From positions 1 to 20,881 of IMG/VR virus record IMGVR_UViG_3300043425_000906: a DNA stretch of 20,881 nt; one strand, written 5' to 3'. Made by a program: the position numbers and the translations under genes. Source of the DNA: a virus. Under the pieces are notes generated by a model. That model searched no databases, was not told where the DNA came from, and saw nothing but the letters and a program-made list of their open reading frames with translations. This document shows positions 12,608 through 19,947 of the stretch, in pieces. How positions within the stretch are numbered: position 1 is the stretch's first letter; every line of letters begins with the position of its first letter.

Positions 12608-13312
12608 TTAGGGTTTGGGGGATTCTCGGTTTCGGCGCAGTTCAGCGCGGTGGATTTCAAGCAGTTCATCAAGGGCGGCGCGTTGCAGCGTCATGCCGGT
12701 GGGCACTTGGCCCTGCTCCAGCAGCCAGGTGCCGTGCATGTGCCGGATGACAAATTCATGCAGCACCTCCAGCACGGGCATGAGCACCCATTTGCTGGCC
12801 GCCAGATCGGTGGCGAAGGTGCCACTGGTGTGCGCGACGATGCAGCGATAGCATTCCAGACTGCTCACCGTGCGGACATCGCCGACGACATAGGCCGTGG
12901 CAGTCACCCAGGCGGTGGTGTTGAATTTGTAGATGCGGGGCGTCCAGCTTACCCAGACCGTCTCCAGATCCTCGCTCACGCTGATTCCGGTCTTGTCAGT
13001 GAAGAACTGCACGCTGGCTGCCAGCCGTGTCTCGCGTGGGTCGAGCGTGTAGATCTCGATGTTCCGGGCATCGCCCAGCACATCCCAGGAAATGAGGCCA
13101 CTGCTCGGGGTGATCTCCGCCCAGGTGCGGGCATCTTCCCAGAAGACATTGGCTTGAAAGGGCAGCTCGTAGCCGATCTTGTAGCTGCGATTGAACTTGG
13201 CGAGGTAGTCCGCTTTGAGCGTGGCATTACTGCCGATCTCCGTCAGGAAACCTGTCGAGCGCACGGCATCCTCGAAGGCTGTCGTGAAGGGGACATGTTC
13301 GCGGAGAGCCAT
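12608..13312 (-). CDS. Probable head-tail adaptor with inserted carbohydrate-binding-like domain, 234 aa
   Basis: MALREHVPFTTAFEDAVRST at ATG 13312 begins five bases after the preceding stop; the longer open frame upstream would overlap that gene. Residues 1-130 and 178-234 look like a virion connector, mixed alpha/beta and ending in a charged helix (LLEIHRAELRRNRE). Residues 133-177 carry TAWVTATAYVVGDVRTVSSL and CYRCIVAHTSGTFATDLAA then SKW, a pattern close to CBM5/12-like or phage 'YxCxxxHTS' beta modules that bind sugars. The position after the capsid gene, where T7-like phages have the adaptor, suggests a neck protein; the 166-aa gene in between is unassigned. Both assignments are inference. 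Confidence 0.72.
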   Translation of the reverse strand: MALREHVPFTTAFEDAVRSTGFLTEIGSNATLKADYLAKFNRSYKIGYELPFQANVFWEDARTWAEITPSSGLISWDVLGDARNIEIYTLDPRETRLAASVQFFTDKTGISVSEDLETVWVSWTPRIYKFNTTAWVTATAYVVGDVRTVSSLECYRCIVAHTSGTFATDLAASKWVLMPVLEVLHEFVIRHMHGTWLLEQGQVPTGMTLQRAALDELLEIHRAELRRNRESPKP

Positions 13313-13317
13313 GAGCG

Positions 13318-13818
13318 TCAGGCCACGAGGGCGGTCCGGCCCTCCTGTGCCGCTTGTTGGAGTCGCAGACTTGTTTGGGCCATCTGCATGGCGCGGTGCA
13401 TCCGGCCCTCCTTGGCCGCCTGCTCCAGTGAGATGGTCCACCCACCTTGGATCTTGCCGGTGACGACCTTCTCAGGCGCGCAGTCCGGGTTGCGCTTCAG
13501 GAAGTCGCGCATCATCTCGGTGTCATCGAAGACCTCGCCGCCCTTGCAGCCGCGTTGGCCCAAGGTGCTGCGGTGCAGTTGCTTGTAAGTCAGCGGGGCC
13601 ATGTGGTAGGCCGGCATGAACTCAAAATCATTGCGCACCACCACGGGACCGCGAGCGCGGCGGAGTTCGGCGGCACGCTTTTCCTGCATGGCGGCGCGGT
13701 GATTGTCCGCCTCCAGCTTGGCCCGGTAGGCCGCAAAGATGGCACGGGCTTTGATCACTCCCATCCGGCGGGCGAGTTGTTCAAAACCGAGCACTGGCTC
13801 TTTGTCAGGATTCCACAT
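13318..13818 (-). CDS. Hypothetical head-module protein, 166 aa
   Basis: Arg/Lys-rich helices dominate: IKARAIFAAYRAKLEADNHR and KRAAELRRARG in the N-terminal third, and a helical C-terminus with RMHRAMQMAQTSLRLQQ. A central segment (FEFMPAYHMAPLTYKQLH, later GCKGGEVFDDTEMMRDFLKR) is likely a small globular unit. No signal, membrane segment or catalytic motif. It follows the capsid gene after a 121-base gap that holds a hairpin and precedes the adaptor-like gene by five bases. A head-completion or connector role is possible by position; I do not recognise the family. Confidence 0.75.
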   Translation of the reverse strand: MWNPDKEPVLGFEQLARRMGVIKARAIFAAYRAKLEADNHRAAMQEKRAAELRRARGPVVVRNDFEFMPAYHMAPLTYKQLHRSTLGQRGCKGGEVFDDTEMMRDFLKRNPDCAPEKVVTGKIQGGWTISLEQAAKEGRMHRAMQMAQTSLRLQQAAQEGRTALVA

Positions 13819-13916
13819 AACGAAGAATAGAAAAGGGCCGCCAAGGCAGGCAGAAGGATCTCGGGGAAGGGCGCGCCAGTTGCGGTCACATCAACACAAC
13901 AACAAAGGCACTTCCT

Positions 13917-13933
13917 CCCGCCTGCCCGGCGGG
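13917..13933 (-). terminator. GC-rich hairpin after the capsid gene, weak terminator or RNA-stability element
   Basis: The minus strand reads CCCGCC-GGGCA-GGCGGG, a perfect 6-bp GC stem with a 5-base loop, starting seven bases after the capsid TAA. No U-run follows at once; a UUUGUUGUUGUG-like stretch begins about ten bases later. It sits in the largest intergenic gap of the head module (13819-13939), where a partial terminator or 3'-end stabiliser would raise capsid mRNA over downstream genes. The rest of the gap shows nothing recognisable. Confidence 0.4.
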
Positions 13934-13939
13934 GATGTT

Positions 13940-15169
13940 TTAGGCGACGGCGGTGTAAACCTTGCCGTGAACCGCAGGCATGGAGCAGAAGAGGCTGAAG
14001 AAGCCTTCGACATAGCCCTGCGTGCCGCTGCCGTCCGGGGAGAGGTCCACTTCTTCGAGGCCGTTCAACAGCTCGTAGAAGTATTCCATCTCAAGGGCCA
14101 GCATGTGGTCCTGGTCACCCAGCGTGAGCGTGGGGGAGCCGGTGGCGGTGGCCGCAGCCGAGAGCACGATGCGCGTGCTGTTGGTGATGCTGGCGATGTA
14201 GGCACCCGCAGGAATGCCCGTGCCGCCGATCTTCATGCCAGACTGGAGGCCTGCCGTGCTCGTCACGTCCAGCGCGGTGCTGGTGTTCGTGGTGCTGGCA
14301 CCGGCAAGGGAGCCCGCATTGCGCACACCGTTGAGGTGCTCGGTGGGGACGACCATCAGACTGCCGAAGGCGGTCTTGTAGCCGGTGAGCATGGCGCTGA
14401 TCTCGTGATCGGTGCTGTCCTGGTTGAAGCGGCGGATCGGCGTGCTGGTATTGCTGAGTGTGCCAGCATCGAAGAACGTGGCCAGGTGATTGGCGAAGTC
14501 CGTGGTGCAGAAGGCGGTCAGCTTGACGTTCTTGCGCTTGGCCTGACGGCACTCCAGCAGGAGCGTGCGCATCTGCGTCTCGGTGAAGGCCGAGGCGGAG
14601 GCCACGTTGATGAGCTGGGCCGAGGTCGGGCGGTAGTTGCTATCCACCTGGAAGGTGGAGCTGGTGCCCTGGGCGGAGCTTTCGACATAGCCGGAGGCAC
14701 CCATGGTGAGGTGCATGGTGCCCAGGCGGGCTTCGTCATCGTGCGCGGTGGCGGTATCCTTTGCCACCTGGGCGGAAAGGTAGGTGAGTTCGACGCCCTG
14801 CTTGTAGCGCTCCAGAGCGCGGAAGCGGGACTCGCCGACTTCATTGGCGACGCCTGCGGTGTTTTCGACTTTCTCGACGCGCTTGCTCACGCCGTAGGTT
14901 TCGCGCTTCTGCTGCACGGCACCGTAGATCTTGGCGCGGTTGGTGAAGTGATTGCTCACGCTGGCGCGTGTCACGGAGTCACCTTCTTCGACACCGGCAA
15001 GGCGTCCCGTCAGGTGTTTGTCCGCCACTTTGGAATAGACGGAGTTTTCAGCCGCGCCGCCACTTTGGACGGTGGAGCTGAACAGTGTGTTCTCGTTGTC
15101 GAGAAGGGCGATTTCGTCGGCCAGATCTTCGTGGATGCCTGGGACGGTAGAGGAGAGGGCTTGAGCCAT
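13940..15169 (-). CDS. Major capsid protein, SU10/DUF5309-like HK97 fold with inserted domain, 409 aa
   Basis: The protein forms the capsid shell. Recognisable traits of the family are the N-terminal TGRLAGVEEGDSVTRA region, TNRAKIYGAVQQKRETYGVS (76-95) with its N-x-x-x-I and VS pattern, ENTAGVANEVGESRFRALER (102-121), and the late VVPTEHLNGVRN followed by LALEMEYF, YVEGFFSLF and a C-terminal HGKVYTAVA. Residues about 285-351 interrupt the conserved core with a Thr/Ser/Gly-rich beta module (STAGLQSGMKIGGTGIPAG onward). The gene follows the scaffold-like gene by 46 bases and is followed by a hairpin, both usual for capsid genes. The start is unambiguous but has no SD run (CCAACTACC before ATG). 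Family recognition is from memory of motifs. Confidence 0.9.
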   Translation of the reverse strand: MAQALSSTVPGIHEDLADEIALLDNENTLFSSTVQSGGAAENSVYSKVADKHLTGRLAGVEEGDSVTRASVSNHFTNRAKIYGAVQQKRETYGVSKRVEKVENTAGVANEVGESRFRALERYKQGVELTYLSAQVAKDTATAHDDEARLGTMHLTMGASGYVESSAQGTSSTFQVDSNYRPTSAQLINVASASAFTETQMRTLLLECRQAKRKNVKLTAFCTTDFANHLATFFDAGTLSNTSTPIRRFNQDSTDHEISAMLTGYKTAFGSLMVVPTEHLNGVRNAGSLAGASTTNTSTALDVTSTAGLQSGMKIGGTGIPAGAYIASITNSTRIVLSAAATATGSPTLTLGDQDHMLALEMEYFYELLNGLEEVDLSPDGSGTQGYVEGFFSLFCSMPAVHGKVYTAVA

Positions 15170-15215
15170 GGTAGTTGGAAAATTGGGATTTTAGAGTTCC
15201 ACGCTGGCGCGGAGG

Positions 15216-16412
15216 TCAGGAGGCGCGGGCCATGCTACGCACGGGTCCGAGCTTGATGGCTTCCTTGAGGTATTTCTGGCGCTCGTCTTCGGTCTTCGCC
15301 GTCTTCGCCTTCTGCATGAGAAGGCTCTTGCGAGCCGCGAGGTCAGAGCCGGTGCTGTCAACCGCTGCCAGGCGTGGAGTGCTGGCGCGTGACTCGCTCG
15401 GCGGGTCTTTGCGTTGGGTGGAATCCTCTTTCGAAGATGGCGCTTTTGTCGCAGCGCCCGCTGTGTCCGGGAAAGTGATGACGGCACGGCGGCTTTGCAG
15501 CACGTCGTAGAGGGCGGCCTTGGCCACCAGCTCTTCCAGTCGCGTCGGCAAACTGGCGTCTTTGAGATAGGTTTCGCGGGCTTCGGTGTAGCCCTTCGTG
15601 GTCGCGTGTTTCTCCGCCAGCTTGGTGGCGGACTCGCGCACCTTGCCCACTTTGGCATCGTGGCTGAACCAGTCCTGCGCATCCGTGATGCGCTGCTGGT
15701 AGGTGAACAGATCGGCGGGGCGTAGTTCCACTTCATGCCCGTTCGGCAGCTTGTGGCTCACGGATTCATCTTCGGCGCGGCGTCCAGCTTTGACCTCGCG
15801 CTCGTGGTAGGAAAGCAGCGCCAGGGCTTCCTTGGCATTCTCGCCCCATTTGGCGACTTCATGGCCATCTTTGAAATGCACGAAGGTATTGCCAGCGAGT
15901 CCGGCAGCACGCACAGCGGCCTCTCCATCCTGCTTCTCAATCTCGGCCAGCTTGGTTTCCAGTTCGGACACCTTGGCCTCGTGCTCTTTGATCTTGGCCT
16001 CGGCTTCCTGCGCACGCTTGCGCACCTTGGCGGCTTCCTTGCTGGCTTCGGTGATGCGCTTGCGGGCTTTCTCATCGAGCTTGGCCAGTTCGGCCTCGCT
16101 GATTTCTTCCACGGACGCTTCCTCGGCAGTCACCACCGGAGTTTCCTCGGGTGTGTCGAAGGTGATGCTTTCCGGTTCAGCAACAGTCGCAGGCTTTTCA
16201 ACCGGGGCGGCAGGCTTGGCTTCAACGGCAGGCGTTGAGAGGGCGGCAGCAGCGGCCTTGGCTTTCTTCTCCTTGCGCTGAGCACGGAAGGCCTTGGCCT
16301 GTTCGGGGCTGAGTCCACGAGCGATGTGCTCGGCGGTGGCATCCTGCGGCGTGATGATCGTCACCGGAGCTTGAGCTTCGGCGGGCGCGGCAGGTGTTGC
16401 GATGTCGGACAT
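15216..16412 (-). CDS. Scaffold-like coiled-coil protein, 398 aa
   Basis: Residues 1-100 are disordered and Ala/Pro/Glu-rich. A long coiled coil runs from about 104 to 162 (SEAELAKLDEKARKRITEAS ... IKEHEAKVSELETKLAEIEK). A small mixed domain (FVHFKDGHEVAKWGENAKEA ... KLPNGHEVELRPADLFTYQQ) follows, and then a C-terminal tail with a basic helix (RKSLLMQKAKTAKTEDERQK). This order, acidic disordered start, coiled coil and basic end, directly before the capsid gene, fits an internal scaffold that guides procapsid assembly and contacts capsid through its C-terminus. Length is on the high side for scaffolds. Role is inferred from layout. Confidence 0.82.
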   Translation of the reverse strand: MSDIATPAAPAEAQAPVTIITPQDATAEHIARGLSPEQAKAFRAQRKEKKAKAAAAALSTPAVEAKPAAPVEKPATVAEPESITFDTPEETPVVTAEEASVEEISEAELAKLDEKARKRITEASKEAAKVRKRAQEAEAKIKEHEAKVSELETKLAEIEKQDGEAAVRAAGLAGNTFVHFKDGHEVAKWGENAKEALALLSYHEREVKAGRRAEDESVSHKLPNGHEVELRPADLFTYQQRITDAQDWFSHDAKVGKVRESATKLAEKHATTKGYTEARETYLKDASLPTRLEELVAKAALYDVLQSRRAVITFPDTAGAATKAPSSKEDSTQRKDPPSESRASTPRLAAVDSTGSDLAARKSLLMQKAKTAKTEDERQKYLKEAIKLGPVRSMARAS

Positions 16413-16417
16413 GGGCA

Positions 16418-16432
16418 GGACATTACCTGTCC
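16418..16432 (-). promoter_or_regulatory. Small hairpin at the scaffold ribosome-binding region
   Basis: The minus strand has GGACA-GGTAA-TGTCC, a 5-bp stem with a 5-base loop ending six bases before ATG 16412. A purine-rich AAGGGGATGGGGTGGGACAG run lies just upstream and partly within it. If it folds in the mRNA it could limit ribosome access to the scaffold gene. A five-base stem may be chance. The remainder of the 75-base gap to 16487 shows nothing else. Confidence 0.3.
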
Positions 16433-16487
16433 CACCCCATCCCCTTCAACGCACGGGCGTGAAGTGTCACAAAGTTTGACGCTGGCC

Positions 16488-16781
16488 CTATTCCCCGTCT
16501 TCGCGCTGGGTCGGTTCTGACTCCAGCCATGCCCGCACGATCTGGTAGAGATACAGCGCCCCGCAAGCCTGCCCTTGGTCGTGCGAGGTGGCATCATGCT
16601 GCACGCCCTCTGCCTGCATACTGAAGGCCTTGCGCTCGATCAGATTAAACATCGCCTTCACCGCCGGGTCATGGCGATTCTGAAACACCAGCTTGCGAGC
16701 CTTCGCCCGGTCTTCGGGTGTCAGGTTAAACGTCTGCCCATAAAGCGGCGCGCAGAGGATCACGGGGGGAGTGTCGGGCAT
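16488..16781 (-). CDS. Hypothetical protein between portal and scaffold, 97 aa
   Basis: ATG 16781 lies one base after the portal stop (TGATATG), so this start is preferred over the TTG three codons upstream. The chain starts MPDTPPVILCAPLYGQTF, then a helix (TPEDRAKARKLVFQNRHD), a second one (AVKAMFNLIERKAFSMQ) and a third (GQACGALYLYQIVRAWLESE), ending acidic. The all-helical fold with a His/Gln-rich turn (GVQHDATSHDQGQ) has no family that I recognise. Position between portal and scaffold suggests an assembly or connector accessory. Confidence 0.75.
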   Translation of the reverse strand: MPDTPPVILCAPLYGQTFNLTPEDRAKARKLVFQNRHDPAVKAMFNLIERKAFSMQAEGVQHDATSHDQGQACGALYLYQIVRAWLESEPTQREDGE

Positions 16782-16782
16782 A

Positions 16783-19080
16783 TCAAACAAGTTGTTGGGC
16801 TTCGATCTGCGGCTGCTGCATCATCTGCGCCAGGCTCACACCATCGGGCAGCGCTTGCAGCATTTGCAAAAGTTGTTCGCCTGCGCTGGGCTGGGCCAGC
16901 GGGTCTTCAGACAAGGTGCGGCCGATGCGGGCATTCTCGCCACCGTGCTGCTTCTGGTTGTTCACCAGTCCGGCAAGGTAACTCGTGAGCACGACATGGA
17001 TCTGCTGACCACCGATCACACTTTGCTGGCGGAGCGGACTGCGCATGACTTCATCGCTCACCGCCTGGGCAAGCCCGCCGAAGTCCATGCCCTCGGTGAC
17101 ATCGGGAGCACCACCGGAGAAGATTTCAGAGAGGTGCATCCGCGCCATGTCGAGCGTTTGACGCTGGGCGGTGTCGGCATCCTTCGGCAGGCACTGCGCG
17201 GCGAGGCCGGGGTCGAGCATGTTGAAGCCTGCTTCGAGGATCGGCAGGGTGTTGATCTGCCCGCGATTGTCGAGCGGCACGATCATGTCCTTGATGAAGC
17301 CGAGGTGCTTGCTCGTCCATTCGACATCGAGACTCTTGACGTTGAACTTGCTTTGGAAGTCGAAGCCACCGCGCACGTCGTCTGCCGTGGCGGTCACCAG
17401 TTCATTGGTGCCGGTGATGCGGGCACCTTGCAGCGGCGGCATGTATTGCTGAATGAGCTTGGCGGTGCGGGCAATGCACTGACTGAGCGAAAGCATGAAC
17501 CAATCCAGCTCCGCCTGCCCCATCATCATGGCCACACTGTCGGCGACGTTGCGACTGGCGAAGCCAAAGAACTCATTGACGCTTTCACGCACGGTGCGCT
17601 CGATCTCGATGCTGCGGCCATCGGGCGGCGGGATCTGTAGAGCGGTGGGCACCTTGCCGCGAATGGATGGCAGGAACACACCGGGCGCGGGGCGCAGGCC
17701 TTCGAGTTCCGGGTCGCCTGTCCATGTCGGGAAGGTCGTCAGGCTGGCGGCATCGGTGCGGCTGTCCCACTGGGCTTTCACCGCTTGCTCCTTGGTCATC
17801 GTGATCTCGGGCACGCTGTAGCCATCGAGCATCAGGCGCTCGTCCTGGCTGAAGGTGAAGGGCACGAAAGGATACGCACCATCCCAGTCCATGCGGAGTT
17901 CGCGCTTCGCCACCTTGTCCTTCACATCGGCGTGCATCACGGTGGCATAGGTGCCGGTGAGCCCGTCCACCGTCACGGCGCGATCCCACAGCTCGATGAT
18001 CTGATACAGGTGATTTTGTGCCTCGCCATTAGTGCGGGCGCTCCAGTTCACCCCGGCACCACTGAGCGCCCACGGGTAGCTGGCCATGCTGTTGCTGAAC
18101 AACGCGCTGCGGCCTTTGTGCTTTTCCAGCACCTCTTTGACCCATGCCTTGTCCCAGTCATAAAGCGCGGCCTGCTCACGAATCCACTGCGCTGAACGCC
18201 AGCGCACGCGGCCCACCCAGCGGCAGGAGTCGAGCCCGTCTTCCATCAGCGTTTCATAGGGAAAGAAGACATCCACGAACGGCTGCAAGGCCTCCCAGCA
18301 AGGGGAGCTGCGTTTGACATAAGCGGCATGAACGGTGGCTTGTTCAGCACCTTTGCGCAGCGCGCCCAGCGCCCGCTTGATGGAGGCCTCACCAATCTTG
18401 CGACGTTGCGCCGCACCGGGGAGATTGCGCAGGCAAAGGGGAATCAGGCGCGACTCCTCCGCCTCGTCCAAAACCATGGCATTGAAGTCGATGTCCTCGA
18501 TCAATGTCATGTCCTGCGCCTCGGCAGCGACTTGCATTTTCAGCCAGTCCGCCACCATGGGCACAGTGATCTGGATGGCTTCCACCCCGCGCTCTTCCTT
18601 CCAGCCGACATAAAGCAGGCTGGCGCGGAAGCGATCCGCGTAACTGCCGGCCCGTAGGCCTTGAGTCACGAACTCCGTCCGCATGGGTCCATTGAGGTAG
18701 TAGCGCAGCACCTGGCGCATGAGCCCGGCGCGTTTGGCGTCCGTGCTTTCCATCGGCGTCACAGTGAGGCTGCCCGACACCAGCGCGGCGATGCGTGCCG
18801 CATTGCGACGGTTCATCACTGTTTGCGTCAGATGCACCTCATGGTCAGCGGCCCCGTTGAAGGGCTTCGCATCGCTCGTCTTGGTGTTGGCCTTCTTGCC
18901 CGTGCCGGTTTTGTTCTGCCACCAGCACTTGCGCGTCTGCTCGTTGGTCGCCATTTGTTTCAGAAACAGACTGGCATCACGGCAGGCCGCGTCCATCTCG
19001 TCCAGGGCATCGCTCACCTTCCAATCGGCAAGCGGCTTCTCCGGGTCAATGACGGAGGGGAGTTCAGAGGGTTCGGCCAT
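16783..19080 (-). CDS. Portal protein (P22/T7-type podovirus portal), 765 aa
   Basis: The portal forms the dodecameric DNA channel at one capsid vertex. Diagnostic features are KPFNGAADHEVHLTQTVMNR (72-91), equivalent to the 'W-x-G-A-S-D' entry of many portals; the long mixed alpha/beta wing and stem; FFPYETLMEDGLDSCRWVGR, typical of the clip-domain entry; VRESVNEFFGF, the usual 'x-N-x-F-G' crown-entry helix; and a Gln-rich C-terminal helix (LQALPDGVSLAQMMQQPQ) fitting a barrel/crown extension. The length of 765 matches P22-like portals. The start ATG 19080 overlaps the HTH-like gene by 17 bases. The genes that follow (97-aa, scaffold, capsid) are the usual head order. Assigned from motifs and context. 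Confidence 0.9.
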   Translation of the reverse strand: MAEPSELPSVIDPEKPLADWKVSDALDEMDAACRDASLFLKQMATNEQTRKCWWQNKTGTGKKANTKTSDAKPFNGAADHEVHLTQTVMNRRNAARIAALVSGSLTVTPMESTDAKRAGLMRQVLRYYLNGPMRTEFVTQGLRAGSYADRFRASLLYVGWKEERGVEAIQITVPMVADWLKMQVAAEAQDMTLIEDIDFNAMVLDEAEESRLIPLCLRNLPGAAQRRKIGEASIKRALGALRKGAEQATVHAAYVKRSSPCWEALQPFVDVFFPYETLMEDGLDSCRWVGRVRWRSAQWIREQAALYDWDKAWVKEVLEKHKGRSALFSNSMASYPWALSGAGVNWSARTNGEAQNHLYQIIELWDRAVTVDGLTGTYATVMHADVKDKVAKRELRMDWDGAYPFVPFTFSQDERLMLDGYSVPEITMTKEQAVKAQWDSRTDAASLTTFPTWTGDPELEGLRPAPGVFLPSIRGKVPTALQIPPPDGRSIEIERTVRESVNEFFGFASRNVADSVAMMMGQAELDWFMLSLSQCIARTAKLIQQYMPPLQGARITGTNELVTATADDVRGGFDFQSKFNVKSLDVEWTSKHLGFIKDMIVPLDNRGQINTLPILEAGFNMLDPGLAAQCLPKDADTAQRQTLDMARMHLSEIFSGGAPDVTEGMDFGGLAQAVSDEVMRSPLRQQSVIGGQQIHVVLTSYLAGLVNNQKQHGGENARIGRTLSEDPLAQPSAGEQLLQMLQALPDGVSLAQMMQQPQIEAQQLV

Positions 19081-19327
19081 GAGGAGGAGCGTGGTTCACA
19101 TTTGGTGACCCGCATCCAGCGCACCCTTCCCCAAGAGCAGGGCCACGCTTCTGCACCTCCGCGCAGAAGTCAAGCACCGTTTGCCGCAGCCACAAGCGGC
19201 GGGCGTGGAGGTGATGCTGAACGGGCGGCGGCTGGTTCCTTTCCAGCAGCGCCCGCACCTCCCGCTTCCGCAGGCCGGATTGCATCAGCAGGTCATGAAC
19301 TTGGGAATAGGTGATGAGGAGTGTCAT
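19064..19327 (-). CDS. Small HTH-like protein preceding the portal, 87 aa
   Basis: Residues 4-58 show a helix-turn-helix layout with basic wing (LITYSQVHDLLMQSGLRKRE, VRALLERNQPPP, then HHLHARRLWLRQTVLDFCA), like AlpA or excisionase proteins and also like the DNA-binding domain of many small terminases. The tail contains CAGC and two His residues, a possible weak metal site. The gene ends inside the portal start with a 17-base overlap, implying coupling. The small terminase is often encoded in this part of head modules, so this is one candidate; a transcription factor or adaptor is equally possible. Confidence 0.65.
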   Translation of the reverse strand: MTLLITYSQVHDLLMQSGLRKREVRALLERNQPPPVQHHLHARRLWLRQTVLDFCAEVQKRGPALGEGCAGCGSPNVNHAPPHGRTL

Positions 19328-19333
19328 GGCGGT

Positions 19334-19537
19334 TTAAGGGAGCGCGTCAAAACTGGTTGAGCCATATACCGGCGAGTTCTGCGGGATGCGCTTGCAGGCA
19401 CGCAGGTAGGATTTCCAGCGGTGCTTGCGAGGATTCGATATGGCCTCAAGGCACCGGCCAAGGAAACCTGTTGGACGCACACCCGAAAACAAATCGGATG
19501 CAGGCAACGGCTCGGGGGCTGTCTGTCGTGTTTTCAT
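19334..19537 (-). CDS. Hypothetical protein, 67 aa
   Basis: ATG 19537 overlaps the stop of the 113-aa gene by four bases (ATGA), which supports translation. A disordered basic start (MKTRQTAPEPLPASDLFSG) is followed by a helix (LGRCLEAISNPRKHRWKSYL) rich in Arg/Lys and a short tail with VYGSTSFDALP. The basic character could indicate nucleic-acid or capsid-interior binding. No family recognised. Confidence 0.65.
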   Translation of the reverse strand: MKTRQTAPEPLPASDLFSGVRPTGFLGRCLEAISNPRKHRWKSYLRACKRIPQNSPVYGSTSFDALP

Positions 19538-19875
19538 AGTTTTGTGCTTGCCGTCGCCACAGCTTGGGCGTTCTCCAAAGATTCCAGAAGCGGTGCCAAT
19601 GCGCGGGCGGCGGCACCTTGCCCATTGTCGCGGTCGTAAAGGCGGGTATCCAGAATCGGCCTCCCGAAATGGATTTTCATGGGGCGATTCCTGAGATAGT
19701 CGAAGTAGAGCCGATTGCCCTGCTCCCCTTCCGTCAGTCTGTCGATTTCCGCTTGCGCCTCATCCACCGTCATAAGTTTGTGAGGGAACGGCAGCGGGTT
19801 CAGCGTGCCGTTGTAGAGAGCGGTGATCATTTCCGCAGGGTCGAGTTTCGAGATGTCGATTTCGTATGGATTCAT
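19534..19875 (-). CDS. Conserved-looking phage protein, 113 aa
   Basis: The preferred start MNPYEIDISKLDPAEMITAL at ATG 19875 has a polar, gene-like N-terminus; the frame extends fourteen codons more but that part begins at the edge of a hairpin. Traits are DPAEMITALYNGT, an LMTVDEAQAEIDRL helix, the run YFDYLRNRPMKIHF (58-70), LDTRLYDRDNGQGAAARALA (75-94) and a C-terminal helix. The Y-D-R-D-N-G-x-G stretch with the YL-x-x-RP-M/I-K segment resembles a small protein found next to terminase/portal genes in various phages; I know no function for it. The stop overlaps the next ATG. Confidence 0.75.
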   Translation of the reverse strand: MNPYEIDISKLDPAEMITALYNGTLNPLPFPHKLMTVDEAQAEIDRLTEGEQGNRLYFDYLRNRPMKIHFGRPILDTRLYDRDNGQGAAARALAPLLESLENAQAVATASTKL

Positions 19876-19917
19876 AGTCATTCGGTGGTTCGAAATTAAG
19901 ATGGAGAACAATGGCAT

Positions 19918-19936
19918 GCTGGCAACGAATGCCAGC
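19918..19936 (-). promoter_or_regulatory. Perfect 7-bp hairpin after the glycosyltransferase gene
   Basis: GCTGGCA-TTCGT-TGCCAGC on the minus strand, a perfect 7-bp stem with a 5-base loop, lies eleven bases after the glycosyltransferase TAA. No U-tract follows, so it is likelier an mRNA 3'-end or processing element than a full terminator; the genes downstream are on the same strand. The 72-base gap it sits in (19876-19947) shows nothing else. Confidence 0.5.
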
Positions 19937-19947
19937 GGGGTAGTCGG

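Noticed and set aside
13313-13441. 43-codon N-terminal extension of the adaptor-like gene
   Set aside because: It would lie inside the preceding 166-aa gene and reads as low-complexity Gly/Pro; MALREHV at 13312 is five bases after that gene's stop.
13739-15256. 505-codon plus-strand frame
   Set aside because: Exactly antisense to the major capsid gene; Gly/His/Arg-rich shadow composition.
19918-19936. Hairpin as a strong Rho-independent terminator
   Set aside because: No U-tract follows the stem and same-strand genes continue directly.
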